DNA of 17,080 nucleotides from DAIDKA01 sp036498905 (GTDB taxonomy: Bacteria > Pseudomonadota > Gammaproteobacteria > Steroidobacterales > Steroidobacteraceae): contig DASYER010000107.1 in assembly GCA_036498905.1 (NCBI GenBank), forward strand, positions 1-17,080. The letters run 5' to 3'. The notes beneath the pieces are model-generated. The model worked only from the letters and a program-made list of their open reading frames with translations. It had not been told where the DNA came from and ran no database searches. A program made the translations under genes and the position numbers. Below are positions 1-7,392 of the stretch, piece after piece (within the stretch, counting starts at the first letter, position 1; every line of letters begins with the position of its first letter).

Positions 1-679
1 AGTCATCGGCTAAGGTTGCCACCAGCGGATCGCCTTCCGAGTTCATCTCCTCGGCCTCGATCTGCGCTGCGGATTCGGACGCAGGCGGCGCGGCGGGCAA
101 CGCCGGCATCGCGGCCGCGCCACCCGTGAATTCCAGTTGCACATTCAGTTCCGTCATCGCCTTCAGTTCCGCCAGCGGCGGCAGCTCGTCCAGCCTGCGC
201 AGCCCAAAGTAATCCAGGAACTCGGCCGTGGTGCCCAGAATCTCGGGACGGCCCGGCACATCGCGCGTGCCGATGACCCGCACCCAGTTGCGCTCCAGCA
301 GGGTCTTGATGATGTTGGGGTTCACCGCGACGCCACGCACCAGCTCGATTTCGCCGCGGGTAATGGGCTGTCGATAGGCGATCAGGGCGAGGGTCTCGAG
401 CAGCGCACGTGAGTAGCGCGCCGGCCGCTCGGGCCAGAGCCTGGACACCTCGGCTGCGTAATCGCCGCGTACCTGGACTCGCCAACCGCTGGCCGTTTGG
501 GCCAGCTCAAGTGCCCGCGTTGCGTATTCGGCCTGCAGCCCGGCGAGGATGTCGCTCAGCGCAGCCTCGGTCGGCCGCTCCTCTGGCGCGAACACCTGCG
601 CCAGGTCAGCCAGTTGCAGCGACCGGCCCGCGGCGAGCAGTGCCGCCTCGACTACATTTCTGCGATACGACTCGCTCAT
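1..679 (-). CDS. scpB: Segregation and condensation protein ScpB (3' end cut by window edge)
   Basis: ScpB is the small winged-helix (kite) subunit of the Smc-ScpAB condensin; a dimer binds ScpA and stabilises the ring that organises and segregates the chromosome. Translating the minus strand from the ATG at 679 gives 226 residues with no stop before the left edge. The N-terminal winged-helix region is residues 1-80 and the second is about 85-165. The family hallmark is seen as RYSRALLETLALIAYRQPIT (88-107), then TRGEIELVRG, then NPNIIKTLLERNWVRVIGTR and GRPEILGTT, ending in FLDYFGL (154-160). After residue 185 comes an Ala/Pro/Glu-rich variable tail, so little of the conserved protein is missing. 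The ATG overlaps the scpA stop in an ATGA, implying translational coupling. Recognition is confident; only the true C-terminus is unknown. Confidence 0.95.
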   Translation of the reverse strand, partial: MSESYRRNVVEAALLAAGRSLQLADLAQVFAPEERPTEAALSDILAGLQAEYATRALELAQTASGWRVQVRGDYAAEVSRLWPERPARYSRALLETLALIAYRQPITRGEIELVRGVAVNPNIIKTLLERNWVRVIGTRDVPGRPEILGTTAEFLDYFGLRRLDELPPLAELKAMTELNVQLEFTGGAAAMPALPAAPPASESAAQIEAEEMNSEGDPLVATLADD

Positions 680-1698
680 TGAAGCTCAACTCCCGGATCC
701 GGCTCATCATCGTCATCATCGTCATCATGGTCGTCGAATGCATGGTCCGCGCTGGCATGCTCGGCAGCGGGCGTGGCCGGCGCCTCCAGTACATCCTCAG
801 CCCCGGCATCCTCCGGCACCACGCGCAACCTGCGTCCCGCCGCTGCGGCCCGGACATGAAGCGGCGCGAACGGCTCCTGTTGGACGATATCAATCAGACC
901 CTCGCGCACCAGCTCCAGTATGGCGATGAAGGTGACCGCCACACCCATACGACCTTCCTCGGGGCGGAACAGTTGCATGAACTCCAGAAAGCCGGCGTTG
1001 CCCAGACGCGCGACGATATCCGTCATGCGTTCACGAACCGACAGGCGCTCACGCTGCACATGGTGGTGCGCGAACATCTCGTTGCGCACGACGGCATCAC
1101 GGAAGGCCAGCAGCATTTCCTGCAGGGTGACCTGAGGCACCAGCCGCACGATCTTGCGGTCCATGAGCTCCGCGCTCGCGCCCCACACGTCGCGATCCAT
1201 GCGCGGCATCATGTCGAGGTTCTCCGCGGCCCGCTTGAAGCGCTCATACTCCTGCAGCCGGCGCACCAGTTCGGCTCGAGGATCCGCTTCCGAGTCGTCC
1301 TCCTTTGAGGCGCGCGGTAACAGCATCCGTGACTTGATCTCGGCCAACGTCGCGGCCATGACCAGGTATTCGCCGGCGAGCTCCAGTTGCAGGTCCTGCA
1401 TCAGCTCGATGTACTTCATGTACTGCCGGGTAATTTCCGCCAGCGGGATATCGAGCACATCAAGATTCTGGCGCCTAATCAGGTACAGCAGCAGGTCAAG
1501 CGGACCCTCGAAGGCATCGAGGAATACCTCCAGAGCCTGCGGCGGTATGTACAGGTCCTTGGGCAGTTGCGTGAGCGGCTCGCCATTGATCATGGCGAAG
1601 GGCATCTCGACCTGTTCGGGCACTGTCTGCGGCACCAGGGGCAATGCCTCAGGCGCCGGTGACTCGTTGGACACCACGATCTTCAGCTCCGGTTGCAC
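676..1698 (-). CDS. scpA: Segregation and condensation protein ScpA (kleisin)
   Basis: ScpA is the bacterial kleisin that bridges the two Smc heads and binds ScpB. It is 340 residues. The conserved N-terminal helical domain opens with FEGPLDLLLYLIRRQNLDVLD (63 onward) and continues through AGEYLVMAATLAEIKSRMLLP (108-128). The C-terminal winged helix is at about 235-283 (FLEFMQLFRPEEGRMGVAVT, then ILELVREGLIDI). Residues 284-340 are a non-conserved acidic tail with F-D-D-H followed by seven Asp (321-331). The start is a GTG at 1698, 22 bases after the trpS stop, with only a weak ribosome binding site. The first 50 residues are poorly conserved, so an internal ATG at residue 32 (position 1605) is an alternative. 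It lies in a yciO-trpS-scpA-scpB run and overlaps scpB by four bases. Confidence 0.95.
   Translation of the reverse strand: MQPELKIVVSNESPAPEALPLVPQTVPEQVEMPFAMINGEPLTQLPKDLYIPPQALEVFLDAFEGPLDLLLYLIRRQNLDVLDIPLAEITRQYMKYIELMQDLQLELAGEYLVMAATLAEIKSRMLLPRASKEDDSEADPRAELVRRLQEYERFKRAAENLDMMPRMDRDVWGASAELMDRKIVRLVPQVTLQEMLLAFRDAVVRNEMFAHHHVQRERLSVRERMTDIVARLGNAGFLEFMQLFRPEEGRMGVAVTFIAILELVREGLIDIVQQEPFAPLHVRAAAAGRRLRVVPEDAGAEDVLEAPATPAAEHASADHAFDDHDDDDDDDEPDPGVELQ
704..730. repeat. Three 9-bp tandem units in the scpA 3' end
   Basis: The plus strand has TCATCATCG at 704-712 and 713-721 and TCATCATGG at 722-730. On the coding strand these give Asp-rich codons (GAT/GAC) and make the poly-Asp tract near the C-terminus of ScpA. 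It looks like a small expandable repeat in a region not under structural constraint. Confidence 0.8.
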
Positions 1699-1720
1699 TG
1701 TGTCGAATCCGCTTCAGGAG

Positions 1721-2935
1721 TCAGTCTGCGCGCAGGTGCATGACGCGTCGCACTTCGTCCAGCGTCTGGCGGGCGGCTTCGCGAGCCTTCTCCGCGCCCT
1801 CGGTGACTATACTGCGAACCAGCTCGGGTTGACCTTCGAATTCCTGGGCACGCCTGCGCATGCCGCGGATTTCCTCGACGATCTTTTCAGTGACGGGCTT
1901 CTTGCAGTCCAGGCAACCGATTCCGGCGCTGCGGCAGCCTTCCTGTACCCACTGCCGGGTCGGCTCGTCGGAATAGATTTTATGCAGGTCCCACACCGGG
2001 CATTTCTCCGGATCGCCCGGATCGGTGCGGCGAACGCGCGCCGGATCGGTCTGCATCGTGCGCAGCTTCTGCGCCACGGCATCGGGGTCCTCGCGCAGGC
2101 CGATGGTATTGCCATAGGACTTCGACATCTTGCGGCCGTCGGTTCCCGGTACGCGCGGCGCCGCCGTCAGCAGTACCTGCGGTTCCGGCAGGATGCTCAT
2201 GGCGCCGCCTTCCAGATAGCCGAGCAGCCGCTCGCGGTCCGCGACGGTGATGCGGTTGTTGCCCTGCACGAGCGCGCGCGCCAGTTCGAGCGCGTCACTC
2301 GCGCCGGTTTCCTGGTAGCTGCGGCGCAGTTCCTGGTAGCGCGTGGCATTGCGGCCACCCAGACTCTTGAGCGCCTTTTGGACACGCACTTCGAAATCCG
2401 GTTCGCGGCCGTACACATGGTTGAAGCGTCGGGCGATTTCGCGCGTGATTTCAACGTGCGCGACCTGGTCCTCTCCGACCGGCACGAAGGCCGGCCGATA
2501 CAGCAGGATGTCCGCGCTCTGCAGCAACGGATAGCCGAGGAAGCCGTAGGTCGCCAGATCCTTTTCCTTCAGCTGCGCCTGCTGGTCCTTGTACGTCGGG
2601 ACCCGTTCGAGCCAGCCCAGGGGGGTGATCATCGACAGCAGCAGATGCAGTTCGGCGTGTTCGGGAACCTGGGACTGTACGAACAGGGTTGCCACGCCCG
2701 GGTTCAAACCGGCGGCGAGCCAGTCAATGAGGACTGCCTGCACATACTCCTGCAGTCGTCCGGTGTCTTCGTAACCGGTCGTCAGTGCATGCCAGTCGGC
2801 GATGAAAAAGTAGCACTCATACTGATACTGCAATTCCACCCAATTGCGCAGTGCGCCGTGAAAATTGCCCAGATGCAACGGCCCCGTAGGCCGCATGCCG
2901 GAAAGTACCCGGCGGGTTTGCGGATTGGCACTCAT
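1721..2935 (-). CDS. trpS: Tryptophanyl-tRNA synthetase, long form with four-cysteine motif
   Basis: TrpRS charges tRNA-Trp in the cytoplasm (class I synthetase). The HIGH signature is PTGPLHLGNFHGA (16-28) and the KMSKS loop is DGRKMSKSYGN (266-276). PVGEDQVAHVEITREIARRF (152-171) is the characteristic tryptophan/ATP-binding helix. At 404 residues it is about 70 longer than the E. coli enzyme. Most of the extra length lies between residues 180 and 255, before KMSKS, where it forms a helical, charged insertion. After KMSKS there are four cysteines, C312, C334, C341 and C344 (C-x21-C-x6-C-x2-C), in the order of the 4Fe-4S site known from Thermotoga maritima TrpRS. Cluster binding here is inference. 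The ATG at 2935 fits the family start, but no strong ribosome binding site is visible. It lies 42 bases after yciO and 22 before scpA. Confidence 0.97.
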   Translation of the reverse strand: MSANPQTRRVLSGMRPTGPLHLGNFHGALRNWVELQYQYECYFFIADWHALTTGYEDTGRLQEYVQAVLIDWLAAGLNPGVATLFVQSQVPEHAELHLLLSMITPLGWLERVPTYKDQQAQLKEKDLATYGFLGYPLLQSADILLYRPAFVPVGEDQVAHVEITREIARRFNHVYGREPDFEVRVQKALKSLGGRNATRYQELRRSYQETGASDALELARALVQGNNRITVADRERLLGYLEGGAMSILPEPQVLLTAAPRVPGTDGRKMSKSYGNTIGLREDPDAVAQKLRTMQTDPARVRRTDPGDPEKCPVWDLHKIYSDEPTRQWVQEGCRSAGIGCLDCKKPVTEKIVEEIRGMRRRAQEFEGQPELVRSIVTEGAEKAREAARQTLDEVRRVMHLRAD

Positions 2936-2977
2936 TTGTAAGCTTTGCAGTATACCGTAAGGGGGTCGGGCTTAAGG

Positions 2978-3601
2978 CTACAGCCCCAGGCGCGACAGGT
3001 CTCCGGTCCCGCGCCGCAGAATCACCGGTGGGTCCACCGCCAGGTCCACGACCGTGGTCGGTTCGATGCCGCAGTGGCCGCCATCCAGCACCGCATCGAT
3101 CTGGTGTTCCAGCCGCTCGCGAATTTCCTGCCCGTCGGTCAAGGGCAACTCATCGCCGGGCAGCATGAGCGTCGAGCTCATCATCGGCTCCCCGAGTTCG
3201 GCAAGCAGCAGCTGCGGCACCGGGTGGTCGGGTACACGGATGCCGACCGTGCGGCGCTTCTCGTGCTGCAGGCGGCGCGGCGTCTCACGGGTCGCGGGCA
3301 GCAGGAAGGTGAACGGGCCGGGCGTACAGGCCTTGAGCAGGCGGAAGTGCGGAGTATCGATTCGGACGAAACGTGCGGCCTCACCTACGTCCCGGCACAC
3401 CAGTGTGAAGTGGTGATTGCGGTCCGCCTGGCGAATACGCCGGACCCGCTCCAGGGCATCCTTGTCCCCGATATGACAGCCCAGTGCGTAACAAGAATCC
3501 GTCGGATATGCAATGACTCCGCCGCTGCGGATGATTTCGACACCGCGGCGGATCAGTCGCGCCTGGGGCGTGACCGGATGTAGCTCGAAATACTGACTCA
3601 T
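2978..3601 (-). CDS. yciO: YciO, Sua5/YciO/YrdC-family protein
   Basis: This 207-residue protein belongs to the dsRNA-binding-fold family that includes the threonylcarbamoyl-AMP synthases TsaC and Sua5. It follows E. coli YciO closely along its whole length: MSQYFELHP at the start, SGGVIAYPTDSCYALGC (26-42), FTLVCRDVGE (65-74), CTPGPFTFLLPATRETPRRL (92-111), KRRTVGIRVPDHP (115-127), GEPMMSSTLMLPG (137-149), and the ending TTVVDL...VILRRGTGD. The pattern points to the YciO branch, whose cellular role is not settled, rather than the essential tRNA t6A enzyme TsaC. It is probably the first gene of the leftward trpS-scpAB operon. Its start is divergent from yciB across 57 bases. The ATG at 3601 matches the family N-terminus, with no clear ribosome binding site upstream. 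Confidence 0.93.
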   Translation of the reverse strand: MSQYFELHPVTPQARLIRRGVEIIRSGGVIAYPTDSCYALGCHIGDKDALERVRRIRQADRNHHFTLVCRDVGEAARFVRIDTPHFRLLKACTPGPFTFLLPATRETPRRLQHEKRRTVGIRVPDHPVPQLLLAELGEPMMSSTLMLPGDELPLTDGQEIRERLEHQIDAVLDGGHCGIEPTTVVDLAVDPPVILRRGTGDLSRLGL

Positions 3602-3658
3602 GGGATATCATACACGGCTGTTCAAACCTGCCGGTCCTGAGGCCGTTTCATACCTAAA
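3602..3658. promoter_or_regulatory. Divergent yciO / yciB intergenic region
   Basis: These 57 bases separate the starts of yciO (leftwards) and yciB (rightwards), so promoters for both must lie here or reach into the genes. A TATGAT-like hexamer occurs on the minus strand close to the yciO start, but it has no well-spaced -35 and would leave almost no leader. Short arms ACGGC (3614-3618) and GCCGT (3642-3646) form a weak inverted repeat. No promoter can be assigned firmly. Confidence 0.35.
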
Positions 3659-4210
3659 ATGTTGTCCGTGCTGGAGTTTGCCCCGGTTGTCGTGTTTGGT
3701 GTGACCTACTACATCCACGGCATTTACACCGCGACTGCGGCCCTCATGATTTCGATGGCGCTGCTGTTGATCGTGGATTTCCTATGGTTGAAGCGCATTC
3801 CCACCATGCATGGGATATCGGCACTGCTGGTGTTCGTGTTCGGCGCGGCCACGCTCATTCTGCATAACCAGCGTTTCATCCAGTGGAAGCCCACGGTGCT
3901 GTTCTGGCTGATCAGCGTGGCATTCCTCGGCAGTTCCTGGATCGGCAAACGTACCCTTACCGAACAGCTCCTGGGTGCGGCATTGGGCGAACCGGTAGTG
4001 ATCCCCCAGCGCCAGTGGCGCCGGCTCAACGCCCTGTCAGTGGTGTTTTATGCCCTGCTGGGTGGCCTGAACCTGCTCGTGGCCTTCAACGCCAGCGAGC
4101 GCGCCTGGGTGAATTTCAAGCTGTTCGGCCTGACCGCAGCCACCGTCATATTCGCGGCGCTGCAGCTGGCGTGGCTGTCGCGGCACATGCAGCCTGAACC
4201 GTCCACATGA
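3659..4210 (+). CDS. yciB: YciB / septation protein A, inner membrane protein
   Basis: YciB (also called IspZ, septation protein A) is a polytopic inner membrane protein linked to cell-envelope synthesis and septation; its biochemical activity is not established. The 183-residue product matches the family at the ends and in the core: LEFAPVVVFGVTYYIHGIYT (5-24), then TLILHNQRFIQWKPTVLFW (HN..FI.WK signature), and WVNFKLFGLTAATVIFA near the C-terminus, followed by RHM. About five or six hydrophobic segments are visible, at roughly 5-18, 24-44, 53-70, 78-95, 122-143 and 153-172. The ATG at 3659 gives the usual short N-terminus before the first hydrophobic segment, though no ribosome binding site stands out. 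Its stop overlaps the bolA start as ATGA, so the two are probably coupled. Confidence 0.95.
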   Translation: MLSVLEFAPVVVFGVTYYIHGIYTATAALMISMALLLIVDFLWLKRIPTMHGISALLVFVFGAATLILHNQRFIQWKPTVLFWLISVAFLGSSWIGKRTLTEQLLGAALGEPVVIPQRQWRRLNALSVVFYALLGGLNLLVAFNASERAWVNFKLFGLTAATVIFAALQLAWLSRHMQPEPST

Positions 4211-4476
4211 CAGCCGCCGAGCGCGTCGAGAAGCTGCGGCAGATGCTCACGGCGCGCCTCGCCCCGGTATCGCTCGAAATCCGTGATGACAGCGCCAAAC
4301 ACGCCGGACATGCCGGTGCGCGCGAGGGCGGCCATTTCTCCATCGTCGTGGTGTCAGAGCGGTTCGCGGGGCGCACGCGCATGCAACGGCATCAGCTGGT
4401 GTACGAGGCGGTCGCGGAGCTGATGCGCACGGACATCCATGCGTTGAGCATTCAGGCTTTGACCCCGCAGGAATAG
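4207..4476 (+). CDS. BolA-family protein
   Basis: BolA-family proteins are small partners of monothiol glutaredoxins in Fe-S and iron homeostasis; some also act on transcription. The 89-residue product shows the family core: SLEIRDDSAKHAGHAG (22-37), then HFSIVVVSERFAGRTRMQRH (43-62), QLVYEAVAELM, and the C-terminal IHALSIQA (77-84) with the invariant His78. The loop carries His (H32 and H35) rather than Cys, as in the BolA_H type; His78 plus a loop His are the usual ligands to a shared [2Fe-2S] cluster. I cannot say whether this is the orthologue of bolA itself or of a paralogue, so no symbol is given. It starts within the yciB stop (ATGA) and lies 39 bases before the isomerase gene. Confidence 0.92.
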   Translation: MTAAERVEKLRQMLTARLAPVSLEIRDDSAKHAGHAGAREGGHFSIVVVSERFAGRTRMQRHQLVYEAVAELMRTDIHALSIQALTPQE

Positions 4477-4515
4477 ATCAGGTTACAAAAGTCGTTCAAC
4501 TATTTGAGAAATCAC

Positions 4516-5334
4516 ATGAAACTCATCAAAATCTTCCTCTTCATGCTGGGCGCGATGAGCCTCGCGGCCTGCACGCCGAAAACCGCCACGGCACCGGCCG
4601 CCCCGGTCGATACGGTGGCGACGGTCAATGGCACTCCCATCAGCCGCAATCTGTACAACAACTTCGTCAAGGCAGCCCTGCAGGGCAAGGATCCCTCGAC
4701 CCTGACGCAGGCGCAGAAGGATGAGGCCCTGGACAACCTGGTGCGTGCCGAACTGGTCGTGCAGCAGGCGGACAAGAACGGCCTCACCAAGGAGCCTCAG
4801 ACCCAAGATATTCTCGAACTGGCGCGCCTCAACGCGGTCGAGCAGGCCTTCAGCGAGAACTTCGTGAAGGAGAACAAGCCCACCGAGGCGGAGCTGAAGA
4901 AGGAGTACGACGTGCAGGTCGCGCGCTTGCCGCACACCGAATATCACGTCTCGCATATTCTGGTCGCCAGCAATGACGCGGCCACCAAGGTCATCGCCGA
5001 CCTGGGCAAGGGCGCAAAGTTCGAAGATCTCGCCAAAAAGGAATCCAGCGACAGCTCCAAGGATCAGGGCGGAGACCTGGGTTGGACGACGCCGGATCGC
5101 ATGGTCAAGCCCTTTGCCGATGCGATGGTCGCACTGAAGCCCGGTGAATACACCCATGTGCCGGTACAGACCCAGTACGGTTGGCATGTCATCAAGCTGG
5201 TTGATACCCGCCCGCTGACACCGCCGGCGTACGATTCGGTCAAGGATCGGGTCGGGCAGATCGTGCTGGGCGAGAAGTTCAAGGCCTATGTGGATGGCCT
5301 GCTCGCCAAGTCGCAAATCGACAAGAAGATGTAA
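4516..5334 (+). CDS. Parvulin-type (PpiC) peptidyl-prolyl isomerase, lipoprotein
   Basis: This is a predicted periplasmic foldase catalysing cis/trans proline isomerisation, anchored by lipid. Starting at the ATG at 4516 (with GAGA at 4506-4509) gives 272 residues and a clean lipoprotein signal: positive MKLIK, a hydrophobic stretch, and lipobox L16-A17-A18-C19. Residue +2 is Thr rather than Asp, which by the usual rule predicts the outer membrane. Residues 33-140 are a helical SurA_N-like chaperone region with a VNGTPISR motif. Residues 142-233 are the parvulin domain: YHVSHILV (143-150), FEDLAKKES.D, GGDLGW (185-190), and YGWHVIKLVD (221-230). A TTG four codons upstream keeps the frame but weakens the signal peptide. 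It follows yciB-bolA and converges on ligA. Confidence 0.92.
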   Translation: MKLIKIFLFMLGAMSLAACTPKTATAPAAPVDTVATVNGTPISRNLYNNFVKAALQGKDPSTLTQAQKDEALDNLVRAELVVQQADKNGLTKEPQTQDILELARLNAVEQAFSENFVKENKPTEAELKKEYDVQVARLPHTEYHVSHILVASNDAATKVIADLGKGAKFEDLAKKESSDSSKDQGGDLGWTTPDRMVKPFADAMVALKPGEYTHVPVQTQYGWHVIKLVDTRPLTPPAYDSVKDRVGQIVLGEKFKAYVDGLLAKSQIDKKM

Positions 5335-5351
5335 GACGCCTGCGGGCGTCT
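5334..5351. terminator. Short hairpin between convergent isomerase gene and ligA
   Basis: A 7-bp perfect stem AGACGCC / GGCGTCT with the loop TGCG begins at the last base of the isomerase stop codon and overlaps the ligA stop. It is the only structure in the 15-base gap between the two convergent genes. No T-run follows on either strand, so it is not a standard intrinsic terminator; it may be an mRNA 3' end stabiliser or a rho-assisted stop. Confidence 0.4.
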
Positions 5352-7392
5352 AGTCGCGCGATTTCAGGAGCTCGAGGAATCCGGCCTCATCCAGCACCGG
5401 AACCCCGAGCTCCTGGGCCTTCTTGAGCTTCGAGCCGGCGTCGGTTCCGACCACAACCCCGGCAGTCTTCTTCGACACACTCCCGGCGACCTTGGCGCCC
5501 AGCTCCACCAGCGCCGCGGTCGCCTGCTCGCGTGTCATGGCCGTCAAAGTTCCGGTCACCACCCAGGTCTGGCCGGACAGCTTCAGTCCGCCGCTCGCCC
5601 GCGGCTGCATCGGCGGCCAGTTGACGCCCAGTTCGCGCAGTCGCGCGATCACCGCGGCGTGGGCCTTGGAGGCGAAGAAAACCGCCACGTGTCCCGCCAC
5701 GACCGGACCCACATCCGGCACCTCCTCGATCTGTTCGGGCGTCGCGGCGGCCAATGCCTCCAGCGTCACAAAGTGCTGTGCGAGAGCGAGCGCAGTCGCT
5801 TCCCCCACATCACGAATGCCCAAGGCGAACAGGAAGCGAGGCAGCGTGGTGTCGCGGCTTTTCGCAATCGCCGCGTGCAGATTTGCCGCGGACTTCTCGC
5901 CCATGCGCTCAAGCCCCGCGAGCTGCTCGATGCTCAGGCTGAAAATATCGGCCGGTGATTTCACCCGTTCATTTTCAACCAGCTGCTCGACGAGCTTGTC
6001 GCCGAGACCTTCGATGTCCATGGCCCGTCGGCTCGCGAAATGCAGGATGCCCTCCTGGCGTTGCGCGCGGCAGGTGAAGCCGCCGCTGCAGCGGGCGATG
6101 GCTTCGCCTTCAGCCTTCTCAACCGGCGAGCCGCAGATCGGGCATCTGCCCGGCATGACCACCTTGGCGCGGGCTTCATGCGCTTCATCGACCACGACGC
6201 GCACGACTTCCGGGATGACATCACCGGCACGACGGATCACCACGGTATCACCGGCACGCACGTCCTTGCGCGCCACTTCGTCCATGTTGTGCAGCGTGGC
6301 GTTGCTGACGGTCACGCCGCCGACAAACACCGGCGCCAAGCGTGCGACCGGAGTCAAGGCACCGGTGCGGCCCACCTGAAATTCGATCGCCGTCAGCAGC
6401 GTCGTGGCTTCCTCGGCCGGGAACTTGTGCGCAAGCGCCCAGCGCGGCGCGCGCGACACAAATCCCAGGCGCTCCTGGTCGGCGCGGGCATCCACCTTGT
6501 AGACCACCCCGTCGATCTGGTACGGCAGCGCATCGCGGCGCGCGCCGATTTCCCGGTAGTACGTGAGGCATCCCTCGATACCCACCACGGCACGCGCTTC
6601 CGGACAGGTTTTCAAGCCCCAGTCCCGGAATGCCGCAAGCAGCGCGGTGTGATGGTCCGGAACCGCGCCCCCCTCGACCAGTCCGACCGCATACAGAAAG
6701 ATATCCAGCGGGCGGCTTGCCGTGATGCGCGGATCGAGCTGGCGCAGGCTCCCCGCCGCGGCATTGCGCGGATTCACGAACACCTTCTCGCCGCGCGCCT
6801 GGGCCTGTTGATTCATCTGTCTGAAACCTGCGAGCGGCATGAAGATCTCCCCGCGCACTTCGATCAGTCCGGGGGGTGAGCCGCGCAGGGACAGGGGTAC
6901 GCCACGGATGGTGCGCACATTCGCGGTGACATCCTCGCCGTGCTCACCATCGCCCCGGGTGGCCGCCCGCTCCAAGATTCCGCTGCGATAGATCAGGGAT
7001 ACCGCCAGACCATCCAGCTTCGGCTCCGCCGAGTAGCCGATGGGCGTCTGCCGTTTCAGTCGCTCGTGCACACGGCGATCAAAGTCACGCACGTCCGGTT
7101 CGCTGAAGGCGTTGTCCAGGGACAGCATCGGTACGGCATGCAGGACCGCGGCGAATGCCGCAGCCGGCGCGCCGCCGACGCGCTGCGTGGGTGAGTCGGG
7201 AGTGATCAGCTCCGGGTGTTCGGCTTCCAGCTGCTTCAGCTGCTGCATCAGTCCGTCGTATTCGGAATCGCTGATGCTCGGATCATCCAGTACGTGGTAG
7301 CGATGATCATGCGCGAGCAGCTGCTCGCGCAGTGCCGCAATGCGCGCGGCGGGGAGCCCGCCGCGCTGCGGACGCGCGGCCTTGTCCTTCAT
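5350..7392 (-). CDS. ligA: NAD-dependent DNA ligase LigA
   Basis: LigA seals nicks in replication and repair using NAD+. The 680-residue product has the full bacterial architecture. The NAD-binding Ia domain holds YHVLDDPSISDSEYD (32-46). The adenylation domain has the nucleophile Lys125 in EPKLDGLA, followed by RGDGEHGEDVTANVRTI, EVRGEIFM, and NPRNAAAGSLRQLDP. The OB fold is near 325-405. A four-Cys zinc finger uses C417, C420, C435 and C441. Helix-hairpin-helix repeats span roughly 450-585, and a BRCT domain occupies 601-680. Length matches the E. coli enzyme (671). The ATG overlaps the zipA stop as ATGA, so it is the last gene of smc-zipA-ligA and likely translated by coupling; no separate ribosome binding site is evident. 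Confidence 0.98.
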   Translation of the reverse strand: MKDKAARPQRGGLPAARIAALREQLLAHDHRYHVLDDPSISDSEYDGLMQQLKQLEAEHPELITPDSPTQRVGGAPAAAFAAVLHAVPMLSLDNAFSEPDVRDFDRRVHERLKRQTPIGYSAEPKLDGLAVSLIYRSGILERAATRGDGEHGEDVTANVRTIRGVPLSLRGSPPGLIEVRGEIFMPLAGFRQMNQQAQARGEKVFVNPRNAAAGSLRQLDPRITASRPLDIFLYAVGLVEGGAVPDHHTALLAAFRDWGLKTCPEARAVVGIEGCLTYYREIGARRDALPYQIDGVVYKVDARADQERLGFVSRAPRWALAHKFPAEEATTLLTAIEFQVGRTGALTPVARLAPVFVGGVTVSNATLHNMDEVARKDVRAGDTVVIRRAGDVIPEVVRVVVDEAHEARAKVVMPGRCPICGSPVEKAEGEAIARCSGGFTCRAQRQEGILHFASRRAMDIEGLGDKLVEQLVENERVKSPADIFSLSIEQLAGLERMGEKSAANLHAAIAKSRDTTLPRFLFALGIRDVGEATALALAQHFVTLEALAAATPEQIEEVPDVGPVVAGHVAVFFASKAHAAVIARLRELGVNWPPMQPRASGGLKLSGQTWVVTGTLTAMTREQATAALVELGAKVAGSVSKKTAGVVVGTDAGSKLKKAQELGVPVLDEAGFLELLKSRD

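Noticed and set aside
3..485. 160-codon minus-strand frame at the left edge
   Set aside because: It is a shifted frame of scpB. The true scpB frame from 679 is open to the edge and carries all ScpB motifs.
1154..2941. Long plus-strand open frame (595 codons) antisense to trpS and scpA
   Set aside because: It is opposite two clear genes, has Ser/Arg-rich low-quality composition and no recognisable domain. Long antisense frames are expected in GC-rich coding DNA.
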